This document shows, one piece after another, positions 1-10,465 of a stretch of DNA of 64,000 nucleotides. Positions within the stretch are counted from its first letter, which is position 1; every line of letters starts with the position of its first letter. Origin of the DNA: Elymus sibiricus (Eukaryota; Streptophyta; Magnoliopsida; Poales; Poaceae); NCBI GenBank assembly GCA_039707655.1, contig CM077670.1:145494001-145558000 (forward strand). Direction: 5' to 3'. The notes under the pieces were generated by a model. That model saw only the letters and a program-made list of their open reading frames with translations. It did not search any database and had not been told where the DNA came from. Made by a program: the position numbers and the translations under genes.

Positions 1-1415
1 CGGAGCTGGGCAATGTTCCAGGGCCGGCTTGTTTCCTCCTCTGAAGTGCATGACTTGTCTCCTTCCCGGATATCAATCAGGTAATATGACCCGTTGTTGA
101 GATTCTTGCTGACCACAAAGGGCCCTTCCCAAGGAGGGGAAAGCTTATGCATGCCTGTCTGGTCTTGAATCAGACGGAGCACCAAGTCACCTTCCTGAAA
201 GATACGGCATCGAACTCGACGGCTGTGATAGCGGCGTAGGTCTTGCTGATAGATTGTTGATCTGGACGCGGCAAGGTCGCGCTCCTCCTCCAAAGCATCA
301 AGAGCGTCTTGGCGTGCCAGCTCATTATCTGCCTCCACATAAGCTGCCACTCGAGGGGAGTTGTGACGAATATCGCTTGGAAGCATGGCTTCTGCACCAT
401 AGACCAGGAAAAACGGCGTATAGCCTGTCGACCTGTTGGGAGTAGTCCGTATGCTCCAAAGTACTGAAGGTAACTCTTCTTCCCAGCAACCCGGCAAGCG
501 CTGCAGAAGCACCATGAGCTGGGGTTTGATACCACGCAGTAATTCCTGGTTCGCTCTTTCTGCCTGTCCGTTGGACTGAGGATGCGCAACCGATGCCAGA
601 TCAAGCCGGATGTGCTCCTGTTGACAGAACTGTTCCATAGCCCCCTTGGAGAGATTGGTTCCATTGTCTGTAATGATGCTATGCGGGTAGCCAAATCGGA
701 ATATCAGCTTTTTCAGAAACTTGACAGCCGTTACTGCATCGCAGTTGCTGACCGGCTCTGCTTCCACCCACTTGGTAAACTTATCCACAGCCACCAGGAG
801 GTGCGTATGCTTGTTCTTGGAATGTTTGAAGGGTCCCACCATGTCGAGCCCCCAGACCGCGAATCGCCAAGTGATTGGGATCATCCTCAACTCTTGAGCT
901 GGCACATGGGCCTGGCGAGCGTATTTCTGGCAACCATCGCGCTTATGGACAATGTCCTCTGCATCAGCATGAGCTGTAAGCCAATAGAACCCATGCCGGA
1001 AAGCTTTCGCGACTAGTGATCTTGAGCCGGCGTGGTGCCCGCAATCGCCAGAGTGAATCTCATTGAGAATTGCGCGGCCTTCTTCAGGTGAAACACAACG
1101 TTGAAAGACTCCAGTGACGCTTCGTCTGTGTAACTCGCCATTGACAATAGTCATAGACTTAGATCGTCTGATGATCTGTCGAGTGATAAGTTCCTCTATT
1201 GGCAGTTCTCCCCGGCTTAAGTAAGCCAAGTAGGGGACCTTCCAATCAGGGATAGCATGGATAGCAGCCACCAGAGCCGCCTCTGGGTCAGGAATAGCCA
1301 AATCCTCCTCTGTTGGCAATTTGACAGACGGGTTGTGCAAAACGTCCAGGAACACGTTGGGTGGCACTGGCTTGCGTTGAGAACCCAAGCGAGAGAGCGC
1401 GTCTGCCGCCTCATT
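1..1415 (-). pseudogene. Element A integrase (C-terminal part of pol)
   Basis: This would insert the cDNA copy into chromosomal DNA. The minus-strand frame is open from the stop at 1416 to the window edge with no ATG of its own, as expected for a polyprotein segment. It starts with the linker after the second RNase H, then a zinc-binding N-terminal region containing DCGHHAGSRSLVAKAF. The catalytic core follows: WGLDMVGPF (first Asp), TDNGTN (second Asp) and NGQAERAN (Glu). The C-terminal part includes FEGDLVLR-type and WEGPF motifs and reaches RPWNIAQLR at the window edge. All three catalytic residues are present, so this piece looks intact but is cut off from the rest of pol by the upstream TAG. 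Confidence 0.85.
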
Positions 1416-1784
1416 CTACGGGCGATCAATATGGTCGACCTGATAACCTTTGAAGTGTCCAGCAATATTGGTGACTGCCTGTCGGTAAGCCGCCATAAGC
1501 GGATCCTTGGAGTCCCATGTACCTGAAACTTGCTGAGCCACCAGGTCTGAGTCGCCGAGGCACCTGACCCGGCTCAGATTCATCTCCTTGGCCATCCTAA
1601 GCCCATGAAGCAGCGCCTCGTATTCTGCTGCGTTGTTAGTATAGGTAAACAGAAGCCTCAAAACATAACAGAACTTGTCTCCTCGTGGGGAAGTAATCAC
1701 AACTCCAGCACCCGAGCCTTCGAGCTGGCTTGAGCCGTCAAAGTGTATAGACCAATATGTTGTGTTGGGTTTCTCCTCGGGAGC
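1416..1784 (-). pseudogene. Element A second (archaeal-type) RNase H
   Basis: This domain follows the ordinary RNase H in Tat-lineage pol. Visible motifs in order are IHFDGSSQLEGSGAGVV (first acidic residue and glycine-rich turn), NNAAEYEALLHGL (Glu) and VRCLGDSDLVAQQVSG (Asp). The frame ends at TAG 1416-1418 inside what should be a ...NEAADALSR motif; the tail NEAADALSRLGS continues in the same frame after the stop, so a Gln codon was probably lost. A second TAG at 1785-1787 separates it from the upstream RNase H. Family knowledge suggests it helps remove the RNA strand; that role is not visible in the sequence. Confidence 0.85.
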
Positions 1785-3188
1785 CTACAACTCTGTCCAA
1801 TCATTGATGAAGTGAACCAATGCCTGAGATTTGATTGCTGTACGAGGCAGATATTTTAGATTATGTTGACCGAGCTCAATAGCCCACTTCGCAACCCGGC
1901 CTGTAGCCTCCCGGTTCTGGATTATATCCCCAAGGGGCGATGAACTAACCACCGTGATTGGATGCTCGTGGAAGTAATTCTCCAATTTGCGGCTAGCCAT
2001 GAACACTCCGTAGACCAGCTTCTGCCAATGTGGGTATCCCTGCTTAGACTCGCTTAACACCTCACTGACGTAATACACAGGATGCTGGAGAGGATAATCT
2101 TTGCTATCCTCTTTGCGCTCGACGATGACCGCCACACTTACAGCTTTGTTATTGGCAGCAATGTACAACAGCATTGGCTCCTTCTCGCGAGGGGCAGCAA
2201 GGACAGGTGGCTCAGATAGCTACTTCTTAAGGGCCTCAAAAGCCTGATCTGCCTCCTTACTCCAGACGAAGTCATCTGATTTCTTGAGCAACTGATATAA
2301 CGGAATTGCTTTTTCGCCAAGCCGGCTTATGAACTGGCTTAAAGCCGCAACCCGCCCAGCCAGCTTCTGCACATCATTTAGCTTGGCCGGCTTAGCCAGG
2401 GTCATGATTGCTTTGATTTTCTCCGGGTTATCTTCAATGCCACGTTCAGAGACAAGGAACCCCAGAAGCTTTCCTGCAGGGACACCAAAAACACACTTCT
2501 CCGGATTAAGCTTCATCTTGTAGACACGGAGATTGTCAAATGTTTCCTTGAGATCCTCCAATAGAGTCTCTTTCTTCTGAGATTTAACCACGATGTCATC
2601 CACATAAGCATGAACATTCCGTCCGATCTGCTTGTGGAAACAGTTCTGGACAGAACGCTGGTAAGTCGCCTGGGCGCTCTTCAGACCAAATGACATGGTT
2701 GTATAACAGAAGGCCCCAAAAGGTGTGATGAAAGCCGTCTTTGCCTGGTCTTCCGGCTTAAGCTTGATCTGATGATAACCGAAATAAGCATCCAGGAAAC
2801 ATAGACTCTCGCAACCAGCCGTAGCATCGATGATCTGGTCAATACCGGGCAAGGCAAAGGGGTCACTAGCACAAGCCTTATTCAGGTCTGTGTAATCAAC
2901 ACACATCCGCCAAGTCCCGTTTTTCTTCAGAACAAGTACTGGGTTAGCCAACGACTCAGGATGAAAGACTTCGACGATGAACCCGGCAGCTAGGAGCCGG
3001 GCCACTTCTTCTCCAATAGATTTCCGCCTCTCCTCGTTGAAGCGACGGAGATACTGATGAACTGGCTTAAACTTGGGATCCACATTAAGGGAGTGCTCAG
3101 CGAGTTCTCTCGGTACACCTGGCATGTCAAAAGGCTTCCATGCGAACATGTCCCGATTCTCACGGATGAACTCGATGAGCGCGCTTTC
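1785..3188 (-). pseudogene. Element A reverse transcriptase and RNase H
   Basis: This pol segment copies element RNA into DNA and degrades the template. Reverse transcriptase motifs run in order: FAWKPFDMPGVPR at the N-terminus, LANPVLVLKKNGTWRMCVDYTDLNKA, CFLDAYFGYHQIKL, FCYTTMSFGLKSAQATYQR and the catalytic YVDDIVVKS (near 2590). The RNase H part has LLYIAANNKAVS and PVYYVSEVL, then ends with ALVHFINDWTEL before TAG 1785-1787. A TAG at 2220-2222 sits between ALKK and LSEPP, where relatives have Tyr, so it looks like a transversion. TAG 3189-3191 separates the segment from protease. Confidence 0.88.
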
Positions 3189-3938
3189 CTATTTGGGATC
3201 CATATTTGCCCCGATGGTGAACTGCTCTGAAGAATTGCCTGGGGTGCAGTCCACTTGCTTTGTATCTCTGGCTGACTTAAACTTGAGCAGGGGGTCAGAC
3301 TCCGTAGTGGGCTTCTTTAGAGATGTCCTGTCAGTCGGGTCAACATTATCCTTGTAATACCATACTCCTCCGCGGCGCAAGCCGTCTCCGCATAAGTTGC
3401 ATCTCCTTCCTCGCACTCGAGTGCGATTTTCCGGTTTCCTTCCACTGTGATGGTTCCCCTTGGTCCTGGCATCTTCATTTTCAGGTAGACATAACATGGG
3501 CGCGCCTTGAACCACGCGTAAGCTGGCCAGCCAAACAAGGCGTGGTATGGGCTTGACCACCTCGAAGGACAGGAACTCAGAACGCCAGTTATCTTCTGAG
3601 CCAAAGGCCACCTCAAGGGAAATTCTTCCCATGGGATATGCCGACTTGCCAGGAACAATGCCGTGAAAGACTGTAGAAGATGGAGTTAGCTGCTTATCAG
3701 ACAGATTCATCCGCCTGAACGTGTCATAATACAGGATGTTGATGCTGCTGCCCCCGTCCATGAGCACCTTTGTCAGGGTATAACCACCGACTTGTGGCGC
3801 AACCACCAGAGCCAAGTGGCCGGGGTGATCGAGTATGACTGGATGATCCGCCCTACTCCAGGTAACCGGCTGCTCAGACCAGTTGAGGTAGTAAGGGGTT
3901 GCCGGCTCAACCACGTGGGCGGCTCTTCGCTGCACCAT
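3189..3938 (-). pseudogene. Element A retroviral-type aspartic protease
   Basis: This would cleave the Gag-Pol polyprotein. The active-site region is VLMDGGSSINILYYDTFRR, the DGGS variant usual in Tat elements (near 3740-3760). The N-terminal half reads normally (WSEQPVTWSRADHP, ALVVAPQVGGYTL). About residue 125 the frame is lost: the correct continuation (ALFGWPAYAWFKARP and on to ALECEEGDATYAE) lies in another frame at 3317-3560, and the first frame resumes near 3330. Two compensating frameshifts are therefore implied. The segment ends at TAG 3189-3191, a position that also carries TAG in elements D and E. Confidence 0.85.
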
Positions 3939-3988
3939 CCGATCCCGCTTACAGGTGCTCGTGGTGAAGACGTGATACTGTCCGCTAT

Positions 3989-6645
3989 TTAACTGCTTCT
4001 GGTTACTCTGAAATCCTGCTGCGCCAGCCTGATGCTGGTTTCCCTGGTTGCCTCTCTGGTTGCCACCTCCCAGATTTCCAGCCCCCTAGAACCCGCCGCC
4101 TTGGCACTATTTCCCTGGAAGCCCGGTCCGGCAAAAGGCCCCTGCAAGCCGGCCCCTGAGAAGCCGGGTCCTGGGTTGGCGGGTTGTCCGCCATTGCCTC
4201 CCCCATGGTGATGACTCTGGAAGATACGCTTGGCAAACTCTTGCATGACATAGCAATTTTCCCAGGAATGAGTGGACGGTTTACCATTATAACTGTGCTT
4301 TGGACAAGGAGCCTTGAGGGCCTCCTCGTAAGTAAGAGGGCGACTGCCGGAAGGCGGCTTCTTGGAACCATCATTCTGATGCTGACTTTTGTTTTCCGTG
4401 TTTGTGTTTGCCACCAAATCCAAGTTACCTTCGTAGCCCTTGCGCTTTCCACCGTTGTTGCCCTGACCGTTGCCGTTGTTCGGCTGCTGACCCTTACCGC
4501 TAGCCTTCTTTCCCTTGTCAGATTTCTCCTCGTCTGACAGCGGATCCTTGGTGTTATCTGACTCCGCGTACCGGGTTAAGACATCCATGAGGTCTCCCAT
4601 ATCCTGGACCTTACGCTTGAGCCGCCCAAGCTTCTGAACCAGCGGCTGGAACTTACATGTTCGTTCCAGAACAAGCACTGCCTGAGCTGCCGTGATGCTA
4701 TCGGAACTGTGCATAACTTCTGCAACCCGGCGAGCCCAATGGTGCACCGACTCGTCCTCGCGCTGGACACAACGCTCAAGATCAACAATTGTGGTTGGCC
4801 TCTTGCAGGTCCCCTGGAAGTTCTTGATGAAACACTCCTTCAGCTCCTGCCAGGTGTTGATAGAATTCGCCGGTAAGTTTTTCATCTAGATGCGTGCAGG
4901 GCCCTCCAACATCAGCGGTAAGTAACGCGCCAGGACTGACTCGCTTGCACCCAACATGTCCATTGCTAGCTCATAGCTCTCGACCCACTCTGTAGGCTCT
5001 AAATTTGCCGTGTAGTTAGGAACTTTGCGAGGTCCCGTAAAATCTGGGGGTATGCACGCCTCTCGCAGCGCTGGTACCAAGCAGGGCGTCCCGACCAGGC
5101 GGCTCGAAGCACTCTCAGGTCGACCGTCAAGCCGGGCTACCTCGGGCGAACGATACGCTTTAGGCGGGTTAGTATTTGGCAGGGGGTTAACGCGCGCTGG
5201 CGTGCTAATGTGCGCCGGCGGGTTATTCCCTGCGCACGCGTTTTCCTCCTCCCATGCTCACAGGATCCGAGCCACGTCTGCCACGTCCTGCGGGATCCTG
5301 GGCAGCTGCTGCTCCGCCAGCGGTTGGGCGGCCCTCCGGCGGTGCGCGCTGCTGGAGACCGCGGGCGACTCAGGGCGCTGACTCTTGGAGTGGCTCTGAT
5401 GAGGGGTGGAGTGAAGCCGATGCTGGCTATGCGAGTAGTTGGCTTGCTACACCACTGCCGTTTTGAGCATCGCAATGGCATTCCTGGCCTCTGTCTGAAT
5501 CGGGCCGTCCCCCTCAATCGGAATAGCTGCCAAGTTGTGCGTTGCTGCCAGTACGTTATCCACCGGGTTGGAGTAGTGTCCAATTGGGGTTTGGAACCGG
5601 TGAGACGGCGGCTGCTGCTGCTGATCTGGTGTATGAAGTCGGGCCGGCTCTCGCTGCTTAATAAGCTGCTGTAGCGGCTCTCTCGGGGGGATAACTCCAG
5701 CCCCCAGGCTCGTCGGAGCCGGCGGCGTGGTGAACAGCTGAGTCGGCTCGAGATTAGCCGGAAGCCGGCTCTAGCGACGCCTCCGGTGAACAAGCTCGGA
5801 CTCAGCCTGCTGGCTGCTCAGGTACTGTGTTTCCTCGTCAAGGCGCTGCCTCGCCGCGGCGATCTGTGCCTGCTCCTGTATCATGTGGGCATTCTCTGCA
5901 TTGATGTCCTCCTGGATCTTGGCCATCTCCACGCGACACTTCATGATCTCCGTGCTGCGCGCCGCTGCGTTCTCTGCAGTGACCGGCTTGGCCAGCAGGG
6001 TCACCAGCGTAGTCATCAAGTCTGCGAGTGCCTGAACCCCGGTCTTCTGAGAACCGGAGGCCGAGGCGTCGGCTCCTCCTGAGCCGGCCAGGAGGTTATT
6101 CTGTCCCGCCATCGTATTGGCCGGGTCTCGCGCTAGATCCTGCCTACCCGCCATGTACACTACCGCGAAGCGAGGCGGATCAGGGCTCTCTGGGAAGACG
6201 TCGTCCGTGCGCCCCAGCCCTCCATCATACAGTGGAAGAATTGACTCAGTTTCCCCCATCGAGGATTCGCCGTTAGATTGGACAAGCGTGTCATCCTGAG
6301 ACAGGGAGTTCTCTGACAGGGCCACCCCTTGGGTGAAGCCCATGAAGACGTGATCTGGGCCGGCTTGACGCGGGCCGGGTTTCGCCGGGAGCTGACCAAC
6401 CCGGCGCGCCGACTCGACGCCAGCGACGTTCTCCAACCCGGCGGCCGGCTCGCCGATCATGCCGATGAAGGTATGGATCTTGCCAAAGGGGACCCGGTAC
6501 CCGTACTCGATTGAGTTGGCGTCGGGGCCCCAGTATGAATCGTCGATGTAGAACTTCCCGCGGCGGCTCTTGGTCATCATGCCAACCGGGTACTTCCCGA
6601 ACCCTGGAAGGGATCTCGCTAAGAACTCAACTCCACCGTGCGTGA
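3989..6645 (-). pseudogene. Element A gag
   Basis: This is the structural capsid/nucleocapsid protein. The open frame begins just after the primer binding site. It has a long Tat-type N-terminal extension with a Gln/Glu/Ala-rich probable coiled coil (INAENAHMIQEQAQIAAARQ). The capsid-like retrotrans_gag region follows (TEWVESYELAMDMLG, ARYLPLMLEGPARI, NSINTWQELKECFIKNFQG), then a basic Lys/Gly/Asn-rich stretch. A knuckle-like CPKHSYNGKPSTHSWENC lies near 4240-4300. In-frame stops occur at 5771 (TAG), 5447 (TAG), near 5272 (TGA) and 4886 (TAG replacing the Trp of ARIW). The frame is lost again near 4090 before protease. Confidence 0.8.
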
Positions 6646-6663
6646 GCCCCACGGTGGGCGCCA
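6646..6663 (-). other. Primer binding site of element A
   Basis: The minus strand reads TGGCGCCCACCGTGGGGC, two bases inside the 5' LTR end. It is the site where a host tRNA primes minus-strand synthesis. Element E has nearly the same site (one base different), so the two are related. I do not assign the tRNA species. Confidence 0.8.
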
Positions 6664-6665
6664 AC

Positions 6666-7192
6666 TGTCGTGGTTTTGTCGCGACAGATGTCCTAGTAAA
6701 AGGACTTAGAGATGAAGCCATCACAGTAATGTGGAAGCTTAGCGGGGTTGAGCGGGAAAGAGAAGACGCCGGGTTACCCAGGTTCGGCCCCTCACGGTGG
6801 AGGTAAAAGCCTATGTCCTGCTTGTCTATATTGCTGTAGATCTCGATTACAAGGATGCGGATTCACTAACCTAGCTCTCGAGGGGATTGCAACTTAAGTC
6901 TTTTCGTATAGCTGTTCCCCTTTATATATACAGGTGGAACCCTAGATTACATGAGAGTCCGAATCATACTTTGACCCACCTCCTATTCTTCCCTACTTCT
7001 TCTCCAAGATGGCCATCTTGCCTTCTATCTTCTCGTCAAGCCGGCCCACTGCTTAAGCCGCCTTAACCTTGCCAGGCCTCGTTAAGCCGGCCCTCACAGA
7101 GTCTTCGGCCCGCAGTTAGTTGACCCGCTAAGCTCGCCTTATGGCCAGGTTAACGCCCTACCGGGTCTCCGCGCTGGTAAATATCCCCAACA
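6666..7192 (-). repeat. Element A 5' LTR (527 bp)
   Basis: On the plus strand it runs from TGTCGTGGTTTTGTCGCGAC to ...AAATATCCCCAACA, so it has TG...CA ends in both readings. A TATA box (TATATATAAA on minus) lies at 6921-6930 and would drive the element RNA leftwards. No second copy is in the window, so it cannot be dated. Confidence 0.88.
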
Positions 7193-8755
7193 GGGGGGGA
7201 ATAGACACTCAACCAACCAAAGTAGTAGTTTTTAATTTCTCTTGGAACTTAGGCAAATTTTGGCACAAGTTGAGATCACTCCAATACTTTCTACACATGC
7301 ATATCTAGAGATTGAGCAGCGGAAATAGTAAAGCATGCAAGTATATGGAAAGTAAAGGGGTAGAGTATGGAAGATCAAACGCAATGAAGACACGGTGGTT
7401 TTTGGCGTGGTTCCGATAGGTGGTGCTATCGTACGTCCATGTTGATGGAGACTTCAACCCACGAAGGGTAACGGCTGTGCGAGTCCACGAAGGGCTCCAC
7501 CCACGAAGGGTCCATGAAGAAGCAACCTTGTCTATCCCACCATGGCTTATGTCCACGAAGGACTAGCCTCACTCGGGTAGATCTTCACGAAGTAGGCGAT
7601 CTCCTTGCCCTTACAAACTCCTTGGTTCAACTCCACATCATGTCGGAGGCTCCCAAGTGACACCTAACCAATCTAGGAGACACCACTCTCCAAAAGGTAA
7701 TAGACGGTGTGTTGTTGATGAACTCCTTGCTCTTGTGCTTCAAATGATAGTCTTCCCAACACTCCAACAACTCCTCACAGATTTGGCTATGGTGGAAGAA
7801 GGATTTGAGTGGAAAGCAACTTGGGAAAGGCTAGAGATCAAGGTTCAAATGGTAGGAATGGAATGTCTTCATCTCAACACATGAGTAGGTGGTTCTCTCT
7901 TAGAAAATGTATGGTGGAAGTGTAGGCACGTTCTGATGGCTCTCCTTTCTGAGAAGGAGGTGGTGGAGGGGTATATATAGCCTCCACACAAAATCCAACC
8001 GTTACACACTTTTGACCCAACTCGGTGGCACCGATTCAGAAGACTCGGTGGCACCGAACTGTGTAAAAGATATGAATGTTAGGAATTTCGGTGGGACCGA
8101 CTGGAACAAGTCGGATGGACCGAAGTGCAATGGCTAGGGCAAACCTAATCTCGGTGGCACCTATTGCATCAACTCGGTAGGACCGAAGTGAAGCAGTAAG
8201 GCAACAGAGACTTGGCAAGCCATCTCGGTGAGACCGATTTGCAAAATTCGGTGAGACCGAAGTAAGTGCAAACGATTACAGAGAGTTGGCATGGCCATCT
8301 CGGTGAGACCGAGATCCATATCGGTGGATCCGATTTGTTAGGGTTTTGGCAGTGGCTAAGTCCAGATGAACTCGGTGGCTCCGGATAGGAAATTTCGGTG
8401 GGGCCGAGTTGGAATGTAGGTTTTGGACATATTTGGATGGAGAAAGTGGTTGAGGGTATAGGAGTACTATCACTAAGCACTTGAGCAAAAAGACCATTAA
8501 GCTACACCTCATCCCCTTTTAATAGTATTGGCTTTCCTATGGACTCAATGTGATCTTGGATCACTAAACCAAAAATGTAGAGTCTTGATCTTTTGCCAAT
8601 CCTTGTCCTTAGCATTTTGAAGGGATTCCACATCCTCTTGTCCCTGCCACATCATTGTTGAACTTGTCTGAAGTTCACTAGATAAAAGCATTAGTCCAAT
8701 AAAATGTATGTTGGCATAAATTACCAAAACCACCAAGGGAGCAAATGTGCTTTCA
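7193..8755 (-). repeat. Element B 3' LTR with TATA box and dyad-motif array
   Basis: The LTR ends in ...GCAAATGTGCTTTCA on plus and is followed by the polypurine tract (minus AAAAAGGGGGAGAT, about 8756-8770). A TATA box (minus CTATATATAC) lies at 7971-7980. Immediately upstream of it on the minus strand, at 8020-8415, are twelve copies of a 13-bp dyad of the form TCGGT-N3-ACCGA, some imperfect. The outermost end is missing where element A begins. Confidence 0.9.
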
Positions 8756-10465
8756 ATCTCCCCCTTTTTGGTAATTGATGGTAACATACATCAAAGCTTC
8801 AAATACAGATATAGCAGAGGTATGTATGAAAGCTTTGAAGGAAACATGTAACATGTATGGGCTCCCATGAACTCCCCCTGAAGATGTGCATATAAAATGA
8901 TGATATCACATGGGAGATATACATGCAACATGTATCTTGGCTATATGCATCAGAGCAATATATATGGCATTTAGGTATCCACGTGTCCATGATTTTCTTC
9001 TTGCAAACAATATATACTAGCAAGAGGTCAATCATGTACATGAGTGTGATGCATATGCTTACCTTGAAGTTCTTGATCAAGTACCTGAAGAAATACACTT
9101 GAGAAAACAAGGTTAGATAACACAAGATAATTTCTTCAAGAAAATACACAAGATCAACAAGAAACCAAGATTGGGATAACATGTGAAAGAGAGTATCACT
9201 AGGTGAATACTTCTTTGAAGCAGACATGTCCCCAAAAGAAATAGTTGTCTCCCCTTAAAGAACTTCCTCTCCCCATGAATCAGACATTGGATATTGGGAG
9301 TAGGTAAGGTGAGAAAACTAGAACAACCAAAGAACAAACTAATCATGTTTCTCCCCTCTTAGAAACATGTAACATTCTCTCCTCTTGTAAGGTGCATCTC
9401 TTTTGTAGTGATAAGCTTTGATGTATTCCTCTCTCCCCCTTTGACATCAATTTCCAAGAAGGGACTTCAAGGTTATTGATCAAGTGGGTTTGGTCCTTGA
9501 GAAACACATCTAGCCATTGAGTGGCTCTAGATGCAAGTAGAGGATAAGAATCATTGAGTGGAGCTGGAGCAGAAAAACTCAGGAAATATTTGACAGAAAT
9601 TCCCTTAGAGCAGCAAAATCGGTGACACCGAGTTGAGTCAATTCGGTGGAACCGAGTTTGGTGCAATGGAACAATTTGTCAACTCAGCTCACTAGGCAAA
9701 GGAATACTCACAAAGATTTGCAATGAATTAGCTCCAAAAATAACTAAAAGAAAAGAAGCAAATAAACATCTAGATGAAGTTTTTTTTTGAAAGGAAACAC
9801 TCTAGTAAGAAGAGAAACAACAAAAGTAACACTAGAGAACTTCATCTAGATGGGTCGGCGACTAGGTCACCTATGTTAGAGTATATTGACTTAGGAGTCA
9901 AGTGAGCTCACTTGATCATAGGTCATACTCATCGTTTAAGCTCAAAATGGGGTTGCATTTTTTCCTTTAAGCATTTCAATGTATTCACATCTTGTTGAGT
10001 TGCTTTAGCTCATGTCTTTGAGTAAAGCTTCTCTAAGATGTGTGAACTTACATTGGGATTTTGGTGGGGATGTCCATCATGTAGTTGAACTTGAAGTGGA
10101 TGCTCATTAGTTGAAGTTTGGAGCTATGCTATCATTTGTAGTTCATCTTCCTACATGGGTTAGATTTGCAAGGAACAACATGTATATCCAAAATGACAAG
10201 AATAAAGCATATCTCAAGAAATTTGTCAAAGGATATGTTTAGGTTGTCTTGTTCCTTGTTCCTCCATCAATTGTTGATACTTGGGTCATACAAGATTGCT
10301 TGTGATAAGAGTGAGACGCAATCTTGTGGCATGAAGCTTGTCCAAGTACCTACAAAAGGTTAGATACAATACAAGGGAGCAAAATGTCCAAGATATAAGA
10401 TGATCATGAAGGTATCATGGATTAGTCAAGTTGGCTCATGCCCTTGTATGCATCCACATGAACCT
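8756..10465 (-). other. Element B 3' untranslated region
   Basis: These 1.7 kb lie between the end of RNase H and the 3' LTR. Only short hydrophobic reading frames occur (for example 8799-9227), with no recognisable envelope-like or other domain. Two further TCGGT-N3-ACCGA dyads lie at about 9619 and 9641. CT-rich CTCCCCC blocks recur, as is usual near the polypurine tract of this group. I see no gene here. Confidence 0.7.

Larger units (their letters stand above)
1..7192 (-). mobile_element. Element A: Ty3/gypsy, Tat lineage, 5' two-thirds
   Basis: Read on the minus strand this is LTR, primer binding site, gag, protease, reverse transcriptase, RNase H, a second RNase H and integrase. The second RNase H after the first is the hallmark of the Tat lineage. 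The element runs off the left edge inside integrase, so its 3' LTR and 3' region are not visible. The 5' LTR abuts a 26-bp-truncated LTR of element B at a run of seven Gs, consistent with insertion of A into that LTR. Several nonsense and frameshift mutations make it non-functional as it stands. Confidence 0.9.

Noticed and set aside
170..694. 174-codon minus frame over integrase of A
   Set aside because: The integrase motifs are read in a different minus frame; this frame gives no family resemblance and is a shadow.
8020..8415. Repeated TCGGTG...ACCGA units considered as a CRISPR-like array
   Set aside because: Units are 13-bp dyads with irregular spacing in a plant LTR; there are no uniform spacers or cas genes.
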